A stretch of DNA of 49,164 bases. Source: Lachnospiraceae bacterium. Lineage in GTDB: Bacteria > Bacillota > Clostridia > Lachnospirales > Lachnospiraceae. This document shows, one piece after another, positions 1 to 7,995 of this stretch; position 1 is the first letter of the stretch, and each line of letters starts with the position of its first letter. The position numbers were made by a program, and so were the translations under genes. The DNA lies in the NCBI GenBank assembly GCA_009774375.1, contig VSNO01000008.1:1-49164 (forward strand), given 5' to 3'. The notes below the pieces were generated by a model. The model was not told the DNA's origin and made no database searches. It worked only from the letters and a program-made list of their open reading frames with translations.

Positions 1-78
1 TTATCCCCTGTTCTGCAACTCCCGTAAATGTCTAAGCTGAGCTTCGCTTAATGTTCTCGGTTTCCCAATCCTGACAAC
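1..78 (-). pseudogene. Short open fragment at window edge, possible gene remnant
   Basis: The minus strand reads an open stretch ending in TAA at base 1, with the C-terminal residues KPRTLSEAQLRHLRELQNRG. This basic helical tail resembles the end of a helix-turn-helix DNA-binding protein. An in-frame TAG at 79-81 and the lack of a start codon mean it cannot be an intact gene here. It may be a remnant or chance. Low confidence. Confidence 0.15.
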
Positions 79-117
79 CTATATTACAATTATACAGAAG
101 GCTCTTTTTGTCCGCTT

Positions 118-858
118 CTAAATATCTGCTATTCTGTGCAGGCGGTATCCGCCAGTCAGGTCGCTTGCGGTAATGCCAAACATCCTTTTATTGGTCGTGG
201 CAAAATGCGACGGGGTGGAAAACCCCGCGGCAAGGGAGGCGTCCGTGATCGATGCGCCCTCCGCTATTTTTATATAGGTATCAAACAGTTTCCGGTATAC
301 CAGCCAGCTTGAAAAGGCAATCCCCGCCTGCTCCCGGAACAGATGGGAGAAACGGCTTTCCGACAGGCAGGCGGCCTCTGCTGCCTCCCCCGCTGTCACC
401 TCATCCTGCAGATGCTCCTTTGCGAAGCGCGCGGCATGGATAATCCTTTCATCTGTAATCCTGCTTCCGTAACCTTTCATCTTAAGCAGAGCCATTACCT
501 CCATAAAAAACGTTTCATACCCGTCTGCCGGATTTTCGGCCGCAAGCGTCCGGTAAGACAGGGCGATGCGCTCTGCTGTCCCTCTTTCCAATGCCGCCAT
601 ACGCTGTATCTGCTCTGACACCGTTGATGTGACATCAAACAGGAACACCAGAAGCGGATTTCCAAAGCTGTCCACCGTATGGGCTGTCCCGGATGGCAGG
701 AGCGCCCCGCGGCACAGTATGGTTTCATTCTCCGTAATCACACGCATATCCCCATGAAGCCCAACCAGCACATGGGCGGCCGAATGGCTGTGCATCTGCG
801 GGTCATGGTATCCCGTTTCCAATAACAGATGATCCTCTGCCAGATAAATCTCCGTCAC
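118..858 (-). CDS. AraC family transcriptional regulator
   Basis: A 246-residue regulator. Residues about 1-100 look like a cupin-type ligand-sensing domain (the HSHSAAHVLVGLHG segment is typical of its first strand). The C-terminal 100 residues form the double helix-turn-helix AraC domain, with a first helix-turn-helix around EAAEAACLSESRFSHLFRE and a second around SITDASLAAGFSTPSHFATT. The start is a GTG at 858, chosen because GGAGG lies 7 bases upstream. The effector is unknown. It lies upstream in no obvious operon; the nearest genes are methyltransferases in the same direction, read towards it. Confidence 0.85.
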   Translation of the reverse strand: MTEIYLAEDHLLLETGYHDPQMHSHSAAHVLVGLHGDMRVITENETILCRGALLPSGTAHTVDSFGNPLLVFLFDVTSTVSEQIQRMAALERGTAERIALSYRTLAAENPADGYETFFMEVMALLKMKGYGSRITDERIIHAARFAKEHLQDEVTAGEAAEAACLSESRFSHLFREQAGIAFSSWLVYRKLFDTYIKIAEGASITDASLAAGFSTPSHFATTNKRMFGITASDLTGGYRLHRIADI

Positions 859-944
859 TTCCGCACCTCCAATTGCTTAAGGCCGTGAAAAGCCCGCAGC
901 ACAGAAAAAGCTGTACTGCATAAATCATTTTCACTGCCTGTATT

Positions 945-1591
945 TCAGACCGGTTTCCTGACCACGCAATGCAGCCGGAACCCTTTTCTGACCTCATACA
1001 GCTCCAGTTGCATTCCGCTTGCGTCACAAAGCCGCTGCATATCAGCCCTTGAATATACATGGACGTCCCCTTTGTGCATGACCTTGTTTGCTATCGGTAC
1101 CTCAATATGATTTATAAGCCACATCATGACACGGCTGTTTGACGCCATATCCCTCAAAATAAACCTGCCGCCCGGACGCAGGACCCGGTGCAGGCTCATA
1201 AAAAACTTTTCGGGATTCGGGTAATGGTGAAAGCTCATGGAACAGGTAACCACATCAAAGCTGCCCGCCGCGAACGGAAGGTTTTCACAGTCGCCCGCAA
1301 CAAAACGTATTCCGTTTATGTGTTTTTTGTTGCAGTTTCTATCATTTTCTCCGACAAATCTACCCCGGTATAATTCCTGTCCGGATAATCTTTCCTAAAC
1401 ATACCGAGCATTGCCCCCGTTCCGCAGCCGGCATCAAGCAGATCGGAAAAAGGCTCCATGACCGCCTCCGCCAATACATCGGGATAATCCCTGCGGCACA
1501 TATTGTAAACGCTTGGATCGTCATCATCAAATTTTTCCGCCGCCCGGTCGAATTCTTTCAGCGACAGTTTTTTATATTCCTCACCCGTCAT
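945..1591 (-). pseudogene. Class I SAM-dependent methyltransferase, frameshifted
   Basis: The first 91 codons (1591-1316) encode the start of a methyltransferase, with the SAM-binding motif DLLDAGCGTGAML and the acidic strand YTGVDLSEKMIE. The rest is in another frame: DCENLPF, then VVTCSMSFHHYPNPEKF (motif IV region) and VLRPGGRFILRD (motif VI), ending at 945. The frames join at a run of six A on the minus strand (1323-1328). One added A would give a continuous protein of about 215 residues reading ETATKKHINGIRF across the break. It is therefore a pseudogene, a slippage-controlled gene, or a homopolymer sequencing error. The substrate is unknown. Confidence 0.8.
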
Positions 1592-1613
1592 TGTGAACCA
1601 TCCACCTTACCTT

Positions 1614-2414
1614 TCATTCTTTTCTCAGCACAACCAGCTTATTTGAAATATTTTTTACCGCCGGTATCCATCCAAACAGATAATAAACGGGCATAATGGT
1701 TTTCATTCCCTCCGCCAGACTCACATCCCGCACCCAGGTATACTCCGGCAAAATATGCTGCAGTTCCTTCCCGGACTTGATGCCCCATGTGAACTTTGCC
1801 CTGGTTTTCTCAATGGACTTTTCTTTTACATTTTTCACCACCCACGGATTCATAACCTCCATAATGACTTCCGCCCTTTCAAACCGCCTGCTGATAATGG
1901 AGAGCATCTGCCTCACATCCTGTTCCGACAGATACATGGACAGCCCCTCAATGATAACCAGCACCCTGCCTTCCGGTTCTTCTATTTCATCTGCCCAGCT
2001 TTCATCCATCGCCGACTTTGCAATCATGGTAATATTCCCGTTTTCAGGAAGAAAGCGACGGCGCACCTCTATCGTTTCCGGAAGGTCAAGATTATACCAG
2101 CGGACAGAAGGCGGCGTATTCAGGCGGTACACCCTTGTGTCCAGCCCGCAGGCAATGTTGACCACCGTGCTTTTCAGATTTTTCCTGATAAAATCCCCCG
2201 CCATACGGTCAAGAAGAAGCGTCCTTGCTATCACGCCCTTTGACATCATAGCATCTTTTCCTGCCAGGGAAAAATCATAATCCATGCGGGACACGATCTC
2301 CACCGCCCTGTCGTCGTGAAATTTTGCATTTTTCTTCTGTGAATAGGCGGCGCGGGCATATACCGTCTGAAGCATGGTTTCCGGCACGCCATGTATCTGT
2401 ATCTTTCCCATCAT
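1614..2414 (-). CDS. LCM/TcmP-type SAM-dependent O-methyltransferase
   Basis: A 266-residue protein of the leucine carboxyl methyltransferase / tetracenomycin O-methyltransferase (TcmP, PPM1) superfamily. Visible marks are the N-terminal ARAAYSQKKNAKFHDDRAVEI, the SAM-binding strand STVVNIACGLDTRVYRL with its conserved G-D-R, the acidic WYNLDLPETIEVRRRF and the post-motif LVIIEGLSMYLSE. Such enzymes methylate carboxyl or hydroxyl groups of small molecules or proteins; the substrate cannot be told here. Two adjacent ATG codons (2414 and 2411) follow an AAGGA site. It precedes the frameshifted methyltransferase by 22 bases, suggesting co-transcription. Confidence 0.8.
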   Translation of the reverse strand: MMGKIQIHGVPETMLQTVYARAAYSQKKNAKFHDDRAVEIVSRMDYDFSLAGKDAMMSKGVIARTLLLDRMAGDFIRKNLKSTVVNIACGLDTRVYRLNTPPSVRWYNLDLPETIEVRRRFLPENGNITMIAKSAMDESWADEIEEPEGRVLVIIEGLSMYLSEQDVRQMLSIISRRFERAEVIMEVMNPWVVKNVKEKSIEKTRAKFTWGIKSGKELQHILPEYTWVRDVSLAEGMKTIMPVYYLFGWIPAVKNISNKLVVLRKE

Positions 2415-2486
2415 TTATTTCCTTCCCATTGTTTTTCCACTTTTTTGACACTCCATTTCTCCGTCCCATACCAGTTCCAGCCTGTT

Positions 2487-3005
2487 TTATCCTAAGCCCC
2501 TGGCGATATGGACCGCCGCATATGCCATGGGGATTGAAAGCAGCGCATACACCACCGGATGACGGATAAACTTCCCGATCAGCTGTCTCCCGGTTTTTCT
2601 GTAAGGCAGGTCTTCAGCCCCACGGATTCTCCAAAATCCGGATTTTCCCACCCAAAGATAGTCTATCACGATGGTATCAAACCAAGAAGAAGCCGTAAGC
2701 AGCGTCAGGATGCGGGCATACGCTGTCTTAAAATCCGTAATCCTGCTCCATACACCCGTAAAGACCAGCGGCAGTATGAACAGTGCCAATGCGAAAAGGG
2801 ACATAAAAACTATGGCCCGTATCCTGATCGTCTTTTTGTCTGTCAGGCTTAATTGAACCGCTCTTTCCTGCACAGGTTTCGGGTAATAAAATATTCCGTC
2901 TACCGGGCTTCTCAGAGCCGAGAGCTTAACAATCCCAATAAAGGCCAACAGAAAAATCATAATCTGAATGATAAAAACCAACATCACATTTCCCTTCCGT
3001 TTCAT
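2487..3005 (-). CDS. Four-helix membrane protein of unknown function
   Basis: A 172-residue hydrophobic protein with about four membrane segments: residues about 8-27 (VMLVFIIQIMIFLLAFIGIV), 64-84 (AIVFMSLFALALFILPLVF), a weaker one near 95-115 and 150-168. The family is not recognised. The start at 3005 overlaps the stop of the truncated DtxR gene. A second ATG at 2984 has a better placed GGAAGGG site 6 bases upstream, so the true protein may begin MLVFIIQ. Being coupled to a DtxR-type gene hints at metal or envelope physiology, but that is inference. Confidence 0.6.
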   Translation of the reverse strand: MKRKGNVMLVFIIQIMIFLLAFIGIVKLSALRSPVDGIFYYPKPVQERAVQLSLTDKKTIRIRAIVFMSLFALALFILPLVFTGVWSRITDFKTAYARILTLLTASSWFDTIVIDYLWVGKSGFWRIRGAEDLPYRKTGRQLIGKFIRHPVVYALLSIPMAYAAVHIARGLG

Positions 3006-3166
3006 TCTTCACGCATCATCTCCATTGCCAGCGACTTTAAAGCCACGGAAACCGTGGGGCGGGATACGCCAAGCTCCCCCGCAATATCCGAGCCATGCAC
3101 GGCTTTTCGTTTGGAAATCGTATAAATTATTTTAAGGTAATCCTCTACCGATTTTCTATGCTTCAA
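3002..3166 (-). pseudogene. Truncated DtxR-family metalloregulator (HTH only)
   Basis: About 54 codons encode only the winged-helix DNA-binding half of a DtxR/MntR-type repressor (KSVEDYLKIIYTISKRK, then ELGVSRPTVSVALKSL). After KSL, where the family goes on with EEEGYI and the metal-binding dimerisation domain, the frame runs into MEMMREE and stops. All metal ligands are lost. I place the start at the TTG at 3166, because GGAGGG sits 8 bases upstream and the intact paralogue at 3795-4169 uses the same arrangement. It looks like a duplicate cut by a deletion that joined it to the membrane-protein gene below. If expressed it could still bind DNA, but probably not as a metal-controlled dimer. 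Confidence 0.75.
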
Positions 3167-3189
3167 ATCCGCACTCCCTCCTGCCTCTG

Positions 3190-3647
3190 TCACGGCTTTA
3201 CCCTTGCCTCGGCATAGGTCAGTTTCAGACCGCCGTCAAATGTTTTCCTGCGGACTATTTCAAATCCGTTTTCCTCTAAAAAATCCAGATATCCCTGCGG
3301 CGTCCATTTGTAGAATACCTTAAACCCGGAAAGCTCCATGAACCGTATTCTCATCCTTCCGGACAGGCTGCCAGCCGCCGTGAACGTCGGTGCTATCAGG
3401 ATACCGCCCGGTTTTAACACCCGCCTGATCTCCGCCAGGGCTTTTCCGGCTCCGGCATGATATGCAGCGCATTGGAAATCACCACCGCATGCTCTGTTTC
3501 GTCAAAACCGTCATAGGATACGCATAAAACGTAAAAGTTTTCCGACAGCTTTGGGATAACTCCTTCAAAGCTTTTCCAGTGACAGCAGGTTCCCGGCAAT
3601 AGCATGACCGCCGGATTTTCCTTTTTTCCAAATGTATAGATCTTCAT
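3190..3647 (-). pseudogene. Chimera of an alpha/beta-hydrolase start and a methyltransferase end
   Basis: From 3647 the reading begins as an alpha/beta hydrolase: MKIYTFGKKENPAVMLLPG, then HWKSFEGVIPKLSENFYVLC and YDGFDETE. It then passes without a break into a class I methyltransferase: HAVVISNALHIMPEPEK. A frameshift near 3447 follows; one missing base in an A run would restore EPEKALAEIRRVLKPGGILIAPTF. The second frame runs to 3190 (GYLDFLEENGFEIVRRK, a typical methyltransferase tail). The hydrolase has lost its nucleophile and the methyltransferase its SAM-binding first half, so neither activity should remain. It is probably the scar of a deletion that fused two neighbouring genes. Confidence 0.7.
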
Positions 3648-3792
3648 TTTTGCCCCATATATCCGTCATGTATTGCCTTATCGTTTTTGTCCTGTCTCGC
3701 TTTTTACGGCAGGCTGCCTTTATTCCAGTGCAGAAAGCCAGTACAAGAAAAGCCGTTGCAGCTGCAACAGCCGCACTCTGTAACGTATTCAT
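3565..3792 (-). CDS. Small membrane protein after a DtxR gene
   Basis: A 75-codon ORF starting at ATG 3792, 2 bases after the stop of the DtxR gene, with GGAGG 9 bases upstream, so it is translationally plausible. Residues 5-30 (QSAAVAAATAFLVLAFCTGIKAACRKK) form one membrane helix followed by a basic stretch. This layout is like small FeoB-associated proteins, but the Cys cluster is missing. The last third (from about YIWKKGKS) overlaps in another frame the start of the hydrolase remnant, so the natural C-terminus may be lost. The family is not recognised. Confidence 0.5.
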   Translation of the reverse strand: MNTLQSAAVAAATAFLVLAFCTGIKAACRKKRDRTKTIRQYMTDIWGKNEDLYIWKKGKSGGHAIAGNLLSLEKL

Positions 3793-3794
3793 TC

Positions 3795-4169
3795 TTATGT
3801 TCCTCCGCTTCCTTCCGCCACAAGAGCCTTCAGCGCCTGATAGCTTTCATTGCTGACCGCATGCTCCATCTCACAGGCATCTGACGACGCCGTTTTTTCG
3901 TCCACGCCAAGTTCCGTCAAAAGCTGGCAGAGCGTATTGTGCCGTTCATAGGTTTCTTCCGCAATCCGCATGCCTTTTTCCGTCAGATGGACTTCACGCG
4001 CATCATCCATGAGAATATACCCTTCCTCCTCCAACGCCTTTAAGGACACACAGACAGTCGGCCGCGAAACGCCGATCGCCCTTGCAATATCCGCCCCATG
4101 CACGTCCTTATTTTTGGAAAGGATATAGATTGTTTTCAGATAATCCTCCACCGATTTTTTCTGTTTCAA
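3795..4169 (-). CDS. DtxR/MntR-family metal-dependent transcriptional regulator
   Basis: A 124-residue regulator. Residues 1-65 are the winged helix (KSVEDYLKTIYILSKNK, IGVSRPTVCVSLKALEEEGYI). Residues 66-124 are the metal-binding and dimerisation domain, with E-x-x-Y-E-R-H-N around position 75 and the DACEMEHAVS motif whose Cys/Glu/His residues are metal ligands in the family. There is no SH3-like third domain, as in MntR. The start is a TTG at 4169 with GGAGG 7 bases upstream. It is one of three paralogues within 2.3 kb and a candidate controller of the GTTAG-type operators downstream. Whether it senses iron or manganese cannot be decided from sequence. Confidence 0.9.
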   Translation of the reverse strand: MKQKKSVEDYLKTIYILSKNKDVHGADIARAIGVSRPTVCVSLKALEEEGYILMDDAREVHLTEKGMRIAEETYERHNTLCQLLTELGVDEKTASSDACEMEHAVSNESYQALKALVAEGSGGT

Positions 4170-4417
4170 GCCTGCACCTCCTTCTGTCCTGTCTTCTCTA
4201 TGTCAAAATTATTTTCTTTCTCCCATGTTATTATGTTGCAGTTCAGCCTTGCCGGACTGTAACGTTATCATCCATTCAGAACCCGTTATTTTCCACAATG
4301 TATTTCGCTGCAGCTTTTCATCCCTGTCCCCTTACCGCTTCGCCCACCTGTCCCGGAATCCTTTATTATCTTTCATAATTTCCCCATTTCTGCACGGCTT
4401 TTTGCGCATCTCAAATT

Positions 4418-4684
4418 TTAATTTTCAATCTTCTCCCGTCTTGCAAACAGCCCCTTTTTCTCATACGGCGCCCAGTTCACGCTCATTACATCATACCCTG
4501 CCTCCGCAATGACTTTGCGAAGCGCCGGTTCGGGTATCTCCCTCTCCGCCAGGATGACGGTTTCTTTCCTTGTATGCGAACTGGTCACTTTCTTTACCGG
4601 AAAGGCGTTGCGCACCGCCTCGTTAATATGCGCCTCGCACATCCCGCACGCCATACTGTCAATACCCACTGTAATCTTAACCAT
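4418..4684 (-). CDS. Small heavy-metal-associated (HMA) domain protein
   Basis: An 88-residue protein with a ferredoxin-like HMA fold: VKITVGIDSMACGMCEAHINEAVRN is the first strand, metal-binding loop and helix, and KVTSSHTRKETVILAERE the next strands. The loop has C-G-M-C rather than the usual C-x-x-C spacing read as GMxCxxC, though two Cys remain. It may chaperone copper or another soft metal to a P-type ATPase. I start it at ATG 4684, 7 bases after GAGAGGG; a TTG two codons earlier is less likely. A GTTAG-type operator (4710-4725) lies 26 bases upstream, placing it in the same regulon as feo. Confidence 0.8.
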   Translation of the reverse strand: MVKITVGIDSMACGMCEAHINEAVRNAFPVKKVTSSHTRKETVILAEREIPEPALRKVIAEAGYDVMSVNWAPYEKKGLFARREKIEN

Positions 4685-4709
4685 AAACAATCCCTCTCTT
4701 TCCTTTCAG

Positions 4710-4725
4710 GTTAGCAAAATCTAAC
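4710..4725. promoter_or_regulatory. Predicted DtxR-type operator before the HMA gene
   Basis: GTTAGCAAAATCTAAC, an imperfect inverted repeat (GTTAG-N6-CTAAC). It shares the arms and 16-bp length of the sites around the feo genes. It lies between the divergent HMA gene and the third DtxR gene and could control either. Confidence 0.65.
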
Positions 4726-4887
4726 CCCTGTTTTTCAAAAATGCGGCACACCCGTCAGTGGCCGCTGATAAAATTTAATAGAATTTGATAACTTCCTTTT
4801 TGCCGTCAGACCTTGCGCCGCCCTCCCCAAAGTGTTAGGATTAATTTATGGGCAGGTTCTAAACCCGGAAAGGAGTATAGTGATACC

Positions 4888-5280
4888 ATGAGTTATATCC
4901 GACACAAAGCCGAGGAATCTCTTGAGGATTACCTTGAAACAATATTAATCTTAAGCAGCCGCCTCTCCGTGGTGCGCTCCATCGACGTGGCAACCGAGCT
5001 GAATTTTTCAAAGCCGAGTGTGAGCGTCGCCGTAAAAAACCTGAAAAACCGCGGATACATCACCGTCTCGGAAGAAGGTTTTCTCCATCTGACGGACGAG
5101 GGGCGAAAAATCGCGGAAAGCGTTTACGAACGCCACACCCTGCTGACAGACTGGCTGGTTCATCTTGGCGTTGACCCCGTGATTGCGGCGGGCGATGCCT
5201 GTAAAATGGAGCATGACATCACCCCGGAAAGCTATGAGGCAATGAAAAAATGCATCCTGTCCATTTTGGGGCGGGACTGA
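4888..5280 (+). CDS. DtxR/MntR-family metal-dependent transcriptional regulator
   Basis: A 130-residue regulator, opposite in direction to its surroundings. The winged helix is at about 8-70 (ESLEDYLETILILSSRL, LNFSKPSVSVAVKNLKNRGYI). The metal-binding half follows (ESVYERHTLLTDWLVHLG, DACKMEHDITPES). The ATG at 4888 follows AAAGGAG at 4869-4875; upstream in-frame codons lack a site. It diverges from the HMA gene across a predicted operator at 4710-4725, so autoregulation is possible. It is more distant from the other two DtxR proteins in the window than they are from each other, so it probably has its own targets. Confidence 0.9.
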   Translation: MSYIRHKAEESLEDYLETILILSSRLSVVRSIDVATELNFSKPSVSVAVKNLKNRGYITVSEEGFLHLTDEGRKIAESVYERHTLLTDWLVHLGVDPVIAAGDACKMEHDITPESYEAMKKCILSILGRD

Positions 5281-5326
5281 AACGCATCCTTTCTGTTCAG
5301 CCGCGCCATTCGCAAAACCGCACCTG

Positions 5327-7402
5327 TTACAATAGGTCCTGCATACTTTTCAGGCTGATTGCCAGCGTCGAAGTGTTGTGCAAAAGCGCCGAAGATGCGG
5401 GCTGCAAAAATCCACCGACGCCAAGCAGGATCAGCGCCGTATTGAAACCTACAATTACCCTGTAATTCCCATGGATTCGTCCGACCAGCGCATTGCTCAG
5501 TCTTTTCAGCGTTACAAGCCCATACAGGTCGTCCGAACCGATCATAATGTCCGCAATCTCCCTTGCAATTTCCGCCCCGTCGCTGACCGCAACGCCCACA
5601 TCCGCCGCCGACAATGCCGGGGAATCGTTGATGCCGTCCCCGACCATGACAACCTTTCTTCCAGCTCTTTTTTCCGACTCTACAAAACGCGCCTTGTCCT
5701 CCGGCAGCACTTCCGAATAATACTCGTCAACGCCGACTTTTTCTGCAATGGCGCGGGCTGTCCGCTCGCTGTCGCCCGTCATCATCACAATCTTGCCAAT
5801 TCCACACGCCCGCAGTGCGCTGACCGCATCCGCCGCTTCTTCCCGCAGGGGATCTTCAATACAGATCACCGCCGCCAGTATGGAATCGACCGCCATGTAC
5901 AGATGGGAATATTCCGCCGGCAGGGAGTCAAACCGCTCCTGCATCCCTTCGGGAATGGTGCACTGTTCATCCTGAAAGACAAAATGATAGCTCCCGATGA
6001 TGACTTTCTGCTCCCCGATGCGGGAAGAAATCCCGTGCGCCACAATATACTCGACCCTGGAATGCATCTCGCTGTGTTCCAGCCCTTTCTGCCCTGCCGC
6101 CTCCACCACGGCTCTCGCCATCGAATGGGGAAAATGCTCCTCCAGACAGGCGGCAGTCCTTAACAGCTCATCCGGTTCGTCCCCCAGAAAAGGCACCACA
6201 TCCGCCACTACCGGCTTTGCCTCCGTAAGCGTGCCCGTCTTGTCAAAAACAATCGTATCCGCCTCGGCAAGCGCCTCTAAAAATTTTCCGCCTTTGACCG
6301 TAATGCAGTGTTCGTTTGCCTCCCGTATCGCCGAAAGCACGGAGATCGGCATCGCCAGCTTTAACGCACAGGAAACATCCACCATCAGAACCGATAATGC
6401 CCTTGTGACATTCCGGGTAAGAGCGTAGACGCCGCCGGTTCCAAGCAGCATATAGGGCACCAGCCGGTCCGCCAGATGTGCCGCCTTCCCTTCCAAAGAA
6501 GATTTTAACTTCTCCGATTCTTCGATCATCGTGACAATCCGCTCGAAACGGCTCGCCCCGCCTACGGTTTCCACGCGGACGTCCAATTCGCCTTCTTCCA
6601 GCACCGTCCCGGCATACACATATCCATGCGCCTGCTTAAAGACCGCCGCGGATTCCCCCGTCAGGGACGCCTGATTGACCATCCCTTCTCCCGAAAGCAC
6701 CACGCCGTCAAAAGGAATCACATTGCCCATGCGCACCACGATTTCATCACCGACTGCGATATCGGACACCGGCGCCAGTATCTCCTGCCCGTCCCTGCGC
6801 AGCCATACCTTGCTGATATTGAGGGACATGCTCCTTGCCAGATCGCCTACCGATTTTTTATGCGTCCATTCTTCCAGAAGCTCGCCAATCCCAAGCAGGA
6901 ACATGATGGAGCCCGCCGTTTTCATATCGCCGCGCAGCACCGAAACGCCGATTGCGGTTGCGTCCAAAACCGGCACCTCCAGTTTTCCCCGGCAGAGCGT
7001 TTTGAACCCAAGCCCGATATAGCGCAGTGATCTGACTGCAGCAATCCCCGCCCTGACAGGATAGGGGATAACTGCCATGCTGCCATATCTGAGGATGACT
7101 TTGCCGATCAGCTTTTCTTTATACGCTTCATTCAGCTCCCTGCCGGAATGCTGCAGAACATTTTCCGGAACCGTCACGTTTCCATAGGAAAATGCCCGCA
7201 GGTTTTGTATCAGCTCCGCCCTGCCTCCGCCATAACATACTGTCACGCCCGCAGTCCGCCTCTGTACGGACACTTTTGTCACGCCAGACAGCGCGGACAG
7301 GACGTACTCCAATGTATCCGCTTCGCCGCATGTCATTTCATGGGACTGCAATACCCGTATCCGCAGACGTCCCGGAATGTCATGGCAGATCACGAACTTC
7401 AT
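5327..7402 (-). CDS. P1B-type heavy-metal-transporting ATPase with HMA_2-like N-terminus
   Basis: A 691-residue ATPase that would move a transition metal across the membrane. Residues 1-60 look like an HMA_2-type domain (IPGRLRIRVL) with no CxxC metal site. Catalytic motifs are complete: TGES at 248-251, phosphorylation site DKTGT at 387-391, the HP motif in HFPHS at 423-427 and GDGIND at 588-593. The transmembrane metal site is SCALKLAMPI at 344-353 instead of the CPC or SPC of copper, zinc or cobalt pumps, so the cargo is uncertain. Iron or manganese export would suit the feo context (inference). The start overlaps the DUF6110 stop by ATGA, so the two are translationally coupled. Confidence 0.93.
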   Translation of the reverse strand: MKFVICHDIPGRLRIRVLQSHEMTCGEADTLEYVLSALSGVTKVSVQRRTAGVTVCYGGGRAELIQNLRAFSYGNVTVPENVLQHSGRELNEAYKEKLIGKVILRYGSMAVIPYPVRAGIAAVRSLRYIGLGFKTLCRGKLEVPVLDATAIGVSVLRGDMKTAGSIMFLLGIGELLEEWTHKKSVGDLARSMSLNISKVWLRRDGQEILAPVSDIAVGDEIVVRMGNVIPFDGVVLSGEGMVNQASLTGESAAVFKQAHGYVYAGTVLEEGELDVRVETVGGASRFERIVTMIEESEKLKSSLEGKAAHLADRLVPYMLLGTGGVYALTRNVTRALSVLMVDVSCALKLAMPISVLSAIREANEHCITVKGGKFLEALAEADTIVFDKTGTLTEAKPVVADVVPFLGDEPDELLRTAACLEEHFPHSMARAVVEAAGQKGLEHSEMHSRVEYIVAHGISSRIGEQKVIIGSYHFVFQDEQCTIPEGMQERFDSLPAEYSHLYMAVDSILAAVICIEDPLREEAADAVSALRACGIGKIVMMTGDSERTARAIAEKVGVDEYYSEVLPEDKARFVESEKRAGRKVVMVGDGINDSPALSAADVGVAVSDGAEIAREIADIMIGSDDLYGLVTLKRLSNALVGRIHGNYRVIVGFNTALILLGVGGFLQPASSALLHNTSTLAISLKSMQDLL

Positions 7403-7731
7403 ATGCTGTCTTCCCCGGAAATGTCCTTTCTCTCAGAAACTGTTTCTTCTTCCCAATCCTCCTCGTCGGAAATCACCTGCTCTGCCTCCTGCCTTGCCCT
7501 TTCCTCGTTGATCTGGACAGCTTCCGCATAGATGTCCTCCGCATTTTCCTGCACCGTCGCCGCCGTCTTCATACAAAAATCCTTTGCCCGGAGCGCCGCA
7601 GCCGCGCCGTGTGTATATACTCTCTTGGCATCCCTGCCGGAAAGAATTTTAATCCCCGCCGTGCCAAACAGAACGCCCGCCGCAAAAATGCCCATGTGTT
7701 TCCTGTCTATTTTATCCAAAAATCCAAACAT
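7399..7731 (-). CDS. DUF6110-type small protein, partner of the P-type ATPase
   Basis: A 110-residue protein. A short hydrophobic stretch at about 12-28 (MGIFAAGVLFGTAGIKIL) is followed by a charged alpha-helical tail rich in Glu (AEAVQINEERARQEAEQ), likely a coiled coil. I recognise it as DUF6110, usually found directly before metal P-type ATPases in Clostridia; its job is unknown. The start is ATG 7731, with GGAGG 8 bases upstream; the longer reading from 7776 runs into the repeat element and lacks a site. The stop overlaps the ATPase start. The structured repeat at 7755-7884 ends 24 bases upstream and may affect its translation. Confidence 0.75.
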   Translation of the reverse strand: MFGFLDKIDRKHMGIFAAGVLFGTAGIKILSGRDAKRVYTHGAAAALRAKDFCMKTAATVQENAEDIYAEAVQINEERARQEAEQVISDEEDWEEETVSERKDISGEDSI

Positions 7732-7754
7732 ATTCGTTTCCTCCACACTATTAC

Positions 7755-7884
7755 GGAGAGTGCCGCTTTTAGGCATTCTCCGGCGTAAGATATAGAACTC
7801 CCAAGTCAGCTGTGCTGACTTTGCGATACAGCCTTTGCTGCGAGCGAAAACTGCCGAAGGCAGCCAGAAGTTCTTCTCACACTG
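7755..7884. repeat. Structured intergenic repeat, copy A
   Basis: About 130 bp sharing blocks with 28171-28267. It opens with a hairpin (GGAGAGTGCC 7755-7764 with GGCATTCTCC 7772-7781). It contains AGAACT (7794-7799) pairing with AGTTCT (7868-7873), a copy-specific perfect hairpin AAGTCAGC/GCTGACTT (7803-7821), the CAGCCTTTGCTGCGAG block, and a CTGCC/GGCAG hairpin. It ends AGAAGTTCTTCTCACACT. It lies between the Cys-rich Feo gene and DUF6110. It could be a small non-autonomous mobile element or a structured RNA. Confidence 0.7.
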
Positions 7885-7995
7885 TTATTGGTGTTTATAA
7901 CCGGTATATAACGTCATAAAAAGGCAGGCGATCATCGCCCATGCCCAGAATCGGTGTCTCTTCACAATTTATAACCTTCCTCTATCTTTAAGTTC

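Noticed and set aside
4834..4850. Possible eighth GTTAG-type operator before the third DtxR gene (GTTAGGATTAATTTAT)
   Set aside because: Only the left arm fits; the right arm lacks CTAAC.
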